Assembly: GCA_022828595.1 (NCBI GenBank) | Contig: JAKGHH010000005.1 | Location: forward strand, 62,243,655-62,307,654 | Length of the DNA: 64,000 nucleotides | Direction: 5' to 3' | Source of the DNA: Nelumbo lutea | Lineage: Eukaryota; Streptophyta; Magnoliopsida; Proteales; Nelumbonaceae | Shown here: in pieces, positions 47,401 through 59,400 of the stretch | Layout: each line of letters begins with the position of its first letter | Numbering within the stretch: position 1 is the first letter of the stretch | Notes under the pieces: model-generated | Seen by the model: the letters and a program-made list of their open reading frames with translations, nothing else | What the model was told of the DNA's origin: nothing | Databases searched by the model: none | Made by a program: the position numbers and the translations under genes

Positions 47401-50400
47401 AGGGGGGGGGGATATACGTGAGAGGATGTTCAAAAGAGCCAAGAGGATGCAAAAACAGAAAGCCCTATCCACCCCTGCTTCAGCTAAAGAATCAGCCATA
47501 ACATGCAACTCCCTTGGAACCCTTTTGAAGTAGCAAGAAAGGCAAGCTGAAAGATCTTGGATTTCATTAAGCAGGTGTGCTAATCTCCAAGGTCCCACCT
47601 GGTTTGAGGCCCACCCAGTTATTTTTCTAGAGTCATTCTCCACAACAATAGGGGTTGTTTGGATTGTCTTAGCCACCTTTAATCCCATCAAGTGAGCTCT
47701 GACTTCAGCTTCACTAGCATTAACAGCATCAATGAGTCCACTGTAAGCCCACAGAACAATACCAACAGAATTAAAGATAAGGCCACCTACCTGTTCCTGA
47801 TGGTCAGGAATAGCTCTGCAACTACCATCACATTTCAGGATAAACTTGCAATTTGGTCTAGGAAATGGCTGTGGCCTTGGGTGTTGGTAAAATAGCCTAT
47901 GGAGATGACAAGGAAGATTGGGGAAAGAAGTTAGTAGTGGCAGTGAAGAAGAAACCTGGGGATTGGGGGAAAATAGCTGCTGATTTAATTAAAACTTGAA
48001 GTTGAAGGTTCCTGTCTTAATCACTCCGTTTTGTAAAGCCTTGATCAACTTGTTGCACGATGAAGTAGAAGTCAATGCAATGAACATGCATTCAGCTGAG
48101 GAAATTGTTACAGTTATGAAGTGTTCTGTTGTTTCAAATTCAAAGGACCTGGAGGTGGTGGGTAGAGTCATGATTAGGGTTGCTGGTCTGCCTTTCCGTT
48201 TGTGAAAGAGAGAGGTCTTTGAGTCCATCTCTTCATTACGTAAGGAACGACTTGATGGTGTGATCTTGTTAGATGGATCTTAGGTCAGCAGCCATAAGAT
48301 TGAGTGGAGTTGAGCCAGAAGACGTCCCAAGGAAGATTGAAGTCTTTACCAATAGTTGTTTTTGCTCAACTTGGCTTGGAAATCAGGGATTGGTTGATTT
48401 GAAAATGTTTGAGACGTGCACAGTTTTGGAAAGTCTGGAAAAGAAGATTACCAAAGGTATGGTTACAGGGGAAAGCCTTGAGTGTGCAAGATAAGGTAAA
48501 GATGTAGGCCGAAGTAGGACCTATGCCCAAGCTTTGACAAATGGAGCATTTAAAGAGCCAACCATTCAAAAAACAGGTGGAGTGGTGGAATGTTAGAATA
48601 GAGTTAGGCCAAGTATTGAGCCGGTTAAGCTAGTGAGGGTTGAACCAGGTTTGTTATGTGGGGATGGGGACCCTTTGAGAAAACACGTGGCGGTAGAACC
48701 AAACAAGTTAAGGCCTTTGAGAATGGGCCAATAGTTTTTAAGTGGGTTGGGGTTTAAATGGGCCTCTGAGAATTTAGGGACTAAGGTTGGGGTTTATTTA
48801 AATCAAGGTGGGTTGAAGGAATGTGAGAAACCCCACTAGTTTTTAAGTGGTCATGTGACCAAGGGAGGGATGAAGGCAATGGTCCATCATTCAGGTCTAT
48901 CATCTTCCAAATCGAGATCTGTATCAAAGAAGGATGCTCAAACACAACAATGAGGAAGAACTTCTATTGGAAACCAAGGCTAATTTCTTATTCCATGACC
49001 CTGGAGTGTACAAATCCGAAGTTTAGTCGACAAAAGGAAGATGAAGATGGATTCAACTCAAAGTGGGTAAACTATGAAGAAGAGAAGGTGGAAGATGAAG
49101 TTTTTCTTGGGGAGTCCAATATGGGTTGTGTGAAAAGTAGATGCTCAAAGAGATTCTCTTTCACGAAGGCAAACCTCGGAATAGAACTACTTTTTGGAGA
49201 AGAATCATTGCTTAAGATTGAGAAGTCTTCAAAACCTTGGAAGATATTGGGAATGGGAGGTGGTACTTCGGGTGATCGTCTTGGCCAAAGATAGAAGAGA
49301 ACCTGTCATGAGTCCAGAACAAGGTTAGGGTGTTCGTAGATCGAGTACGACTTCTTCCAACTCAGATGGCAAAGAAACAAACCTTCCTTGTACCATTGTT
49401 AGTGTGGCACAAATTGGTTTGAAGGAGTTTACCCCTAGCCAACTCCATCACAACTTGGAGGGATTGGAGATACATTGGGTCTTGGTGATTTTGGTATGGT
49501 GTGCTATTTTCCTTTATTTCCTCAAGTTTTTTTTTTTTGTGCTAATACCCCCTTCCTTAGATGTTGCTCCGTTTTAACTTGCAGATGATGCCATAAGTGT
49601 TTTTAACCCACCGTTGACATGGCTAGTTGAATAGTTTGAACCGTCACTTGATCAACATTCTGGGTTCGGTTTTAGTAAAAGATGGAGAATGGTCAAAAAC
49701 CATTTGACCCGGATGATTGGACGTTGACCCGTTCAACCCATTGAACCCATTGACTAGGTCACATGTTGCACACTAAATGTGTATGCAAACTTCGGTAGGC
49801 CATTAACTTTGCACTCTGATGTCTGATCGAGGTGATATTTTTTTTTGGATTATGGGTAACTTTTGAGATCTATGCATCCTAAGGAGCCCTAGGCACCTTG
49901 ACATGCTATTTTCGCCAAAACCCCCTTTTGGGCCTCAAATTGCAATTTTTAATATTTTGTTACACATATACTATATGTAGAACATGATTATACATTATTT
50001 ATTGATAAGATACATGTTTATATGTACCTACACACATATGCATGTATATACATATATATGTATAAATTTATGTATTGTTGGGTCACAAGTTGCACACTAA
50101 ATGTGCATGCAAACTTCTGGAGGCCATAACTTTGCACTCTGGAGGCCATAACTTCTGGAGGCCATAACCTTGGCCTGCTATTTTCACAAAAAAAACCCCT
50201 TTTGGCTTCATTGCAATTTTTAATATTTTTTACACATATATTACATGTAGAACATGATTATACATTATTTATTGATAAGATACATGCTTATACGTACCTA
50301 TACACATATATACATGTATATGTAGAACATGATTATATATATATATATATACACACACACAAACGCACACACACGTATAAATTTATGTATTGTTGACATG

Positions 50401-53400
50401 GCACAGTTTGACTTGTTTGATCCAGGCGATTGAACCAGTGACCCGCAACCTAAAGGCAAAAATGGCTTGACCTCCGGGTCGGATTTTAAAACATTGGATG
50501 CTATGTCTCCTCCAAAAGATGCCTATCCTAGTGAATCATTGGAAGTAACAAAAATGCTAGGTGATGTGGAGGCCTTGCTGCCTTGGATAGATCTGTGGAG
50601 GAAGGGGAAAGGATTTGGGGATTAATAATGCAGACCTTTAGACTTTTGGTAGAGGGGGAGCTAAGGGCTAATTTTGACAAGGAAGAGGAGGGTAATACTC
50701 CAATTCCTTTTACCTGGGAAAGGGGATGGGAGGACGAAGGGGCAGATACAGGTGCCAAAAAATCAAAGAGGAAGAGTAGGAAGAAGAGTCAGAGGAAGAG
50801 TTATAGATTGAGAGAAAATTAAGAATAAGCTTGAAGGAGAGACACCTAAAAGGAGAATAAAGAAATTAAGTGAGGTGAAGAAGTTGAGGATGAGAAGAAG
50901 TGTTTTGGTCGGCTAGAGGACTAAGTTGGGCTTTTGCAGTCTTGGGGGGCCTTAGGGTGAATTCTTACAATCTGGAAAAACAAGGATATGGACTGTATAA
51001 AAGAATTAATTGGTAACTTTATAGTTACTATTAAATTAAGGAGAAGAGAGAATGGACTGGAATGGTCTTTAACAAATGTTTATGGACCAAATTCATATAG
51101 GGAAGGAAGGAGTTATGGAAGGAATAAGTAGCTATAAGGGGCTTTGTGAGAGGGTTCATGGTGCTTGGGAGGTGATTTTAATGTCATTAGGTTTGTTAGT
51201 GAAACAAATAACCCTAACCATAGGGTCATGTCAAGTATGAGGAAGTTCAACCTTTTTGTGGATTCCTTTGAATTGAGGGAGTTGCTGATGTTTCAAATTG
51301 AGTATACTTGGTCAGTTGGTTTAACTTTCAGGAAGAGCCCCTTTGTTGTAGGTTAGACAGGTTTTTATTCTCTTTGGACTGGGAGGAAGCTTGGAGAGGT
51401 TTGGTGGTGAGGGCCCTACCTAGACTTACTTTTGATCATTGTCCAATTAGACTGTCATAGCAAAGACTATGAGGACCTTGCCCTTTTAGGTTTGAAACAT
51501 GTGGCTGCTACACCTGGATTTTAGAAAGAAAGTGAGAGTGGTGGGAAGAGGACCAAGTGGTGTTTAGATGGAAAGGTTATATATTCTACAAGAAGCTACA
51601 AAAGTCGAAAGCCAAGATAAAAGCTTGGAATAAAGAAGAGTTTGGTGGAGTACTAGAGTTGAAGAAATGGAGTCTTTTGTTAAAAGGATTCAAGAACCTG
51701 ATGTTGTTTGAGCAGTGAGAAGATTGAGGGTAGAAGAAAGGGAAGAGAGATGGAAGTTGAAACAGGACTTGGAGGAAATCCTTAGAAAATAAAAGATAAG
51801 CTAGAGATGAAAATCAAGATGTTATTGGTTGAAGGAAGGAGATGTTAATATAGGGTTTTTTCACAACTTGGCAAATGGAAGGGAGAGGAAGAATAATGTT
51901 GTAAGTTTGGAATGGAATGGAGTAATGCTAACAAGAGAGGAAAATATTGCAAGAGCCTTTTGTGGAGCACTTTAAATTCATTTATGATAGAAAGAGGGAA
52001 TTGAGAGAGAGACTCTAGTTGATTTTGAGTGGCAAGTTAGAGAGAGGGAATTGTTGGACCCCTTGGAGAGGCCTTTTGAGGTTCAAGAAATAAAGGATGC
52101 ATTATTCTCTATAGAAAGATCAAAAGCCCCATGCTAGATGGTTTCACACTTTCACTATGGCATTTTACCAAGATTCCTGGGACATGTTAGGTGAATGCCT
52201 TGGTGGAGGTATTCTTGGAGTTCTTTGAAAGAGGAAAAATCAATTTGGGTGCAAATGCTACTCTTATAGCCTTGATCCCCAAGAAGGTGCATGGAAGTCA
52301 ACCCAAGGACTTTAGGTCTTTTAACTTGATTGGGAGCATGTATAAGATCATCTCTAAAGTTCTTGCCCTGAGATCAAAAAAGTCCTCCCCTCCTTAATTT
52401 CTTCGAATGAAGGGGCTTTTGTGCTAGGGAGACAAATCATTGATCAAATTTTAATATTCAATTAGTGTGTGGATTACAGGGAAAGAAAAGGAGAGAAGGG
52501 TTTGATTTATAAATTTGATCTAGAAAAGGCATATGATTTGGTGGACTGGATTGAGTGGCTACAATCTGGTAAGTTGGGAGCCTGGATTTATAGACAACCC
52601 ATAAGGGAAATCCTCAACACAACAAGGGAGATTGTTGTGTGCTTTAAATGGACAAGGAGATCAGCTAATGGTTTAGCTAACACGTTGACTAAACAAGGGA
52701 CTATGAGGGAAAGAATGTTTTGGGCAGTTTTGTAAGAAAGATTGCTGGGGGCTCAACACCTGTTTAGGGGTTGATAGCTGTACTTAATTAACTTTGGAAA
52801 GTTATGCTTAAGTTGTATAGATGAAGTTACCGTTTCCAATAAAAAAATGATTTGGTGGTTTGGGTCTTGCTAGAAGTGTTGAGGAACATAGGTTTTGGAG
52901 GGAGATAAGGACTGTGTTACTTCTTGTCACTTTTTAATCTTGGTAAAGGAGTAGCTAGGGATTTCTTTCCTGCTAAGAGGGGCCTTAGACAAGGAGACCC
53001 TTTGTCACCTTTCCTCTACTCCTTAGTAGTGGATGTGTTGAGTGTCTTGATTTCCAGGGTTGACTCAAGGAATTTAATCAAAGGTTGAAGAGTTGGGAGG
53101 CAAAAGTGATTGTCACTCACTTACAGTTTGCAGTTGGTATCACACTTTTTTGTCAAGGGGAACTAGAGAGATGGATAACTTGAGATTGTTAGTGACACAC
53201 TTTGGGAGAGTCTCCATTTTGAAAGTCAATTGGAATAAGAGTTGTGTAGCAGGAGTAAATAGACAGGAAGAAGAGGTGCTCTCTGTGGCTGGACCATTAG
53301 GTTTGTGAGGTAAGTGGTTGGCCCTTGGTTTATTTGGGCTTGCCTTTGTGGGGAAATCCTAGATTGGAAAACTTATAGTACTTGGTGTTGGGAAGATTCA

Positions 53401-56400
53401 CTAAGAGGCTAGCAGGGTGGAAGAGAAATTGCATTTCACTAGGGGTAGAATCACTTTAATCAAATCTACCTTGGCCAACCTCTTGGTGTATTTCGTGTTT
53501 ACCTTCAAATTACAGATCAAGGTTGCGAATCAAATAGAAAAGCTTATGAAATATTTTCTTTGGGAACCGGGAGACTAAAAAAAGTGACCATCTAATAAAG
53601 TGGGAAGTAGTTCCTAGGAAAGTTTGTGGCACTTTGTGGTGGAAAGTATTCATGGGATGGCAACAAACGAATGAGATGCTGGTGTCGACCCTAAGGCTTC
53701 TCACTTCTCTTCATGGAAAGCCATTGTTGGAGTCTTGCCCACCTTTCGGCTTTTCATCAGATTTGATGTGTGCTTTGGTAACAAAATTCTGTTTTGGGAG
53801 GATATTTGGATTAGGAACACTCCCCATAAGGATAGATTCCCAATAATGTATTTTCTTTCCATAAATAAATTCAAGGCTATTTCCTCTTTCTGTGTGTATA
53901 GGGGTTCTTGGGATTTGGGCATGAGTAACGGGTTGAAGGATTCAGAAATGGCTTGTGCAGACGAATTGTTTGCTTTGTTGAGTTTAGTTTCCTAGATCTT
54001 ACTTGCCCGGACAATAGAATCTGGACAAAGTTTTTATGGACGCATTCCTCGGGAAAACATACCGTCCCACCCGCAGCAACAGCACCTGACCCACCGCCAG
54101 TAGCAGCAGTATTCAATGATTCTCATCCTACCCAGTTCGACAACAACAACCTTATCTAGATTAGATTAGATCATCTTGCTTGTTCTTATCTTATTCTATT
54201 GCTCTTATCTTATCTTGTTAGCTAGCTTATCAGATTACGATTTAGCTTATCTTATCCTTAGCAAGATAGAACTGGAAGTCTCCCTATTCAGCAAGGAGAC
54301 TCCCTTTGATTAGGACTCTTGTAATCTCCTATTTAAGGAGACCCCTATTATGAATGGGATATATCAAATTTCCAGTCAAGAAAGAGAGTAAAGGGAGAGT
54401 TCGTTGATCTCTTGGACAAATCACCCTCTAGGACGCCAAGATAGGTTCAGCTAGAAGGGGAGAACAAGGGAAAACAGGGCTTTTCCCTGTGGACCGACCC
54501 ATGACGAGATCCTACGCCCGGCCCATAACAACTTGTATCAGAGCCAACCGTCATGAAGATCTGTGGAGCAGCTATCATCCAAGGTTCACAACTGAGCATA
54601 GCTCGTGGAAACCAGTGTGGAGGTTCGTGAGGTCAAAGACGATGTCCGGAGCTGCGACGCTTGCTAGAATCGTATTTCTCTAACAAGGAGAGAATCCAGA
54701 AGGGGTCGTAACCACAAACAGCCGCCGACCAGACTTGACGGAGTCATCCGGCGCGAACAACAGGACGTCGCCCCGATAGCCGTAGCCATCCCCAAGTACA
54801 CAGCAGGCTGGAATCCCCGTCGTACAACGGCAACGAGACCCCCTTAGCTGCTGTATCGCTGCAAGCAGTTTTTTCGGAATCAACGGACAAATGACCGGGA
54901 TAAGTAAATTTTCTATATTGCTAGAAGAGGATCTGTTAAAGCAGAAACAGAACGTGCTAAGGCACCAGTAGATTTCACTACATTTCAGCTCCACGATTTG
55001 ATGTATGAGAAAATTCATTTTGTGAAAAGCCATAAAGGTGTGCAAAAGATTTCAAGTCAAAGTATTCGGATATTGAACTTGTGTCTGAGGAGAGTTTTTC
55101 AGTTCAGCCCCTCAAATATTAAAGGATCTGTACTATCAAAAGACAGTGCACATGACTTGATGCTAAGGCGACTTAATTTTGAGCTTTCCGGCGAAAATAA
55201 CTCTGCAAACTTCATGAGAAACTGGAGCAACACAAGAAAAGCCTTATGGAGACCATTGCACACCGAAAGAAGTCCTTTCAAGTCTCCCGAAAATCTCTGA
55301 AAAAGCATCCTTGCATGTCCAACACCAACTAGGGGTTCTGCATACAAAGAAATTAAAGCAGCATAATTTAGCAGAATTACTGCCACCTCCACTCTATGTG
55401 ATTTACTCACAATTGCTGCTCAGAAGGAGGCATTTTGGTGAGAGTATTGAATTGGAAATTATAGAAGCATGAAGATGCACAAGCCTTTGCTCACCAGCAA
55501 GCAATTAAGGACAATGGTGTTTCTACAAATACAGAAATGAATAAGTTGGAGGATGATGCGCCTGATGAGAAGAGGAGGTCAAAGAAGGAGAAACGGCCAA
55601 AAGAAGGTTACTGGAAAAGAGAACCTTGACCAATTAGGAATCTATCGATCTCATCCTCTTAAAATCATCCTTCATATACATGAGATGAGGTTTCAAATAC
55701 CAAGCCTGCCAAAACTGGTTACTCTGAGGTTTGAATACTTATTGAAGTTGAATGTTGTATGTGTTGGATTGATGCTCTCAAGAAGGACCTCAGAACAACC
55801 ATCTTATGCAACTTGTTCCTGATGATACTGTACTGAGCTTCCCCCATCAGTCAGCTAAGCTCTTTGTTGTGCTGCTGTTGAAGTCTTGGTAGAATGGTGT
55901 AATTTACCATCAGCTGAAGCCACATGGCTCCCATTGGAAGAGTTCCACGCCACATATCCAGAGTTCGAGCTTGAGGACAAGCTCGTAGTCCAGAGGAGTA
56001 ATGTTATGGACGCATTCCTCGGGAAGACGTACCGTCGCCACCGGCAGCAAACAGGCACCTGACCCACCGCCAAACAGCAACAGTGATTCAATGATTCTCA
56101 TTCCTACCCAGTTCGGCAACAACAGCCTTATCTAGATTAGATTAGATCATCTTGCTTGTTCTTATCTTATTCTATGCTCTTATCTTATCTTGTTAGTAGC
56201 TTATCAGGTTAGGATTAGCTTATCTTATCCTTAGCAAGATAGGAACTGGAAGTCTCCCTATTCAGCAAGGAGACTCCCTTTGATTAGGACTCTTGTAATC
56301 TCCTATTTAAGAAACCCCATTATTGAATGAGGATATATCAAATTTCCAGTCAAGAAAGAGAGTAAAAGGAGGAGTTCGTGATCTCTTGGACAAATCACCC

Positions 56401-59400
56401 TCTAGGACGCCAAGATAGGTTCAGCTAGGAAGGAGAGAACAAGGGAAAACAGAAGGAGCTTTTCCCTGTGTGACCGACCCGTGACGAGATCCTATGCCCG
56501 GGCCCATAACAAATTCTCCTTAGGGTTCTTCTCTTGTTCTTCCTTTTAAAATACCTTAATTCAGCCTACTGTTGTTCCTGTCTCCTTTCCTGCTAAGGAA
56601 GTGTGGTGTACCATTATTCCACCAAAGGTTAGAGCTTTTTGTTGGGAAGTGGTTTTCCAAAAGATCAATAATAATGGATATGCTTCTAAGAAAAAGGCCA
56701 GATCGGTGCCTCTCCCCACATGCTTGTAGCCTTTGCTTGAGGGGTGGCGAGACAATGACTTATCTATTAGTCTCTTATCCTTATTACTCATGGGATTGGT
56801 TCTATTCTCTCTTTGGTTGCAGGTGGAATCCCCCCTCATGTGTGCTGAACCTCTTTGACTCTAGTTTCTCCCAACAACCAAAACAAAGGTAGGGTGACAT
56901 GGAGAAAAACAAGAGTAGCCATCCTATGGTCAATTTATGAAGAGAGAAATTATAAGATTTTCCAAGGGCAAGAAGAATCCAAGGAAGCACTTGTTGAGGG
57001 CATTACCATCAAGATTATACATTGGCTGAAAGCTTTGCAACTTTTCAAGGGCAAGAAGGTCAGCAAATGGAATGGCTGACGATTTAGCTAAGCAAGGAGT
57101 CAATAGGGAGGCTTTGTTTTGGGCTTGTATGTAAGACCTATTGTTTTTGGTTTCACCAACCATCCTTTGTGTGGTGACAATTGTACTCTTAACTTCATCA
57201 ATGAAAGTTCCTGTTTCCTATAAAAAAGGCTGTGGATGGGGCTGAGGGTCCAACCCAGATGATTGATGGATGTCAAAAAGATTCCTGTTTTTTCTATGGC
57301 ACATTGCCTATCCTTATTCAAGAAAAGGCATTATTAAGCTTAAGGACATATGCACTATCATTCATTTATATTATACTATACCATTTGCTCTCTTATTAAG
57401 GTTAGCCAAGATAATGCCATATCTGTACATTTTCTAACTATAGCTCCTTTGCTCAGTCATCAGTTCTTCATTCACAACCCAAATCAACTGTTGGAACACC
57501 GGCATATATCGCTCCTGAAGTATTACTTAAGAAAGAGTATGATGGCAAGGTAAGATCATTTTTACTCGTGCAATTTATTCTATTTTCCTTATAGGTCTAA
57601 ATTTTAGTAACAATACATGTTTTTAATACCAAGAAACATGTTTTTTCCACTATGACTTTTACATGCCTGTCTGTACGTTTTCTTGTACTTGTACATGCTT
57701 GCCTGCTTTTGTCTGATAATATGAAACTTGTCCTTTCCATTTAAAAAATGTTTTTTTCCTACTAGTGCTTTTTCTTTATCCATGTGAAAAAATTCTGGGG
57801 GATATTAAAATGATATGCCAAGGTACAAGTAATTTAATGTTTGTTTTGGTATATAAGAAGGTAATATTTAAGAAATGACTGCTACCTGATGACTTAACCA
57901 TCATGGATGTACAAACATATCGCTGGTTATTTTATGTAGAAAACAATGTATTGCAATTTATTTTTGTGTTTCAATTCATGGTAAATGGTACCTGTTAACT
58001 AGTTTCTTGGACACAATTCTCTTATGTTGATTGCAGTGGTTCTAGAATGTGAACCAGTTAAGTGAGGCTGCTACCTCATACTTCTACCATAGTAGCATGT
58101 ATTTTTCTGGGTGTTTTCTAGACCAATGCTAGTTGTTGTTGATACCTTCTGGTGGTCAGTTTTCTGGTATGAAACCATATCAAATTCATATTATACTTGC
58201 ATGCTAACAGAAATGCTATATCTTCATTTATCTTTGCATGTTCCACATTCAACCATGTTGAATTGTGTTCACTTCCAACTATTGCCCTTTCTCTTCAAAA
58301 TAAATTTAAAATAATTGAAAAATGATTCTTTCCAGGATGTGCATGAATGGTCTTTTTAGACTTGCCACTTTTACATGGAATGCTTTAGTTGCCTCACTTG
58401 TCTTGGAGTATATACAAACAATGTGCTAGGGCCTGGTTCTGGGTTTTCTGTGCATTGGCACACATGCACGTGCATGCACACACAGACATAAATGTACACA
58501 AACTTTTTTTGAGCAAAAGGTAAAGTATAATTATATTAATGAAAAGGTCCTTTGTACAATGAGAAGCTGTACAAAAAGCCAGCATGACCTCAAATGTACA
58601 AAAACTCTTTTGAGGTGTTTTACTGTTTTTTATATATACATTAGTCACCTTATTTTGTTGGATGAGGGCCATGGGCCTTTTTTTTCTTTTTCGGTGAATA
58701 AGGGAAATGCAAGAATCTTTGGAAAAATGTTATCTGAAAGTCAATATTCCAATTGACTTTATTGTGACAAGAGTGGTTTGTTGGGTTTAAATAGAGAGGA
58801 ATTCAAAGAGTGTGTCATGTCAAACTTGTAATGAGTCAAAAGTGTATTTTTGAAGAATCATTTTATCATGTACTGATGTACTACCTACAAGAGTAGCCAC
58901 TTTGTGCTAAAATGCCAAAGGTTTGGTCTGAATGCAACCCACACCTACCAAGACCCTGGATAGCCAAGACCATCATTAGGTAATGGCCTTAAATTATTGT
59001 AAAAGAGAGTTACAGCATTTGAAATACAACTTTTATTTTTTGACTTTTTGTTTGTTTTGGTGTTGATGTCAGATTTTCTTGATAGTACTCAGTCCTTCAA
59101 GGAGATATTAGGTGCTAATTCCAAAGTCTTTTTTTTTTTCTTTTTTATTTGGGGGGGGGTGCTACCATGCTACTTCTCAGAGAAGCATAGGTGCTGATAT
59201 GTTTTTTTTTCCCTTATTTCCAGGTGCCTCTTGAATTATATTTTGTGAAACATGCTCCTCTTTTCATTTTAGCGTGAACTTCTGTATTTGTTGCATCATC
59301 ATTATTGATTGTATTCAATTTCATCCATATGAATTGGGTGGACCTTGTATTTTGTTGCTATTTGTGTTGAGAACCACTTAACTGATGTAAGCCGATTGTC

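Larger units (their letters stand above)
47950..57228 (+). mobile_element. Near full-length L1-type LINE (plus strand), heavily decayed and nested into
   Basis: In order: an ORF1-like region (47996-49300) with RVAGLPFRL, stop, KREVFESI, as in the DUF4283-type protein of plant LINEs; an endonuclease (about 50990-51460) with GGDFNVIRF and a decayed DHCPIRL; RT (51800-53320) with [39 protein letters not shown] and [20 protein letters not shown]; zf-RVT (53550-54020, resuming at 56512 with [20 protein letters not shown]); an RNase H remnant near 57060 ([19 protein letters not shown] after frame repair); then a tail with a short A run. Insertions at 49595-50496, 52545-52846 and 54032-56511 interrupt it. 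It has the same sense as the kinase gene. Confidence 0.85.
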
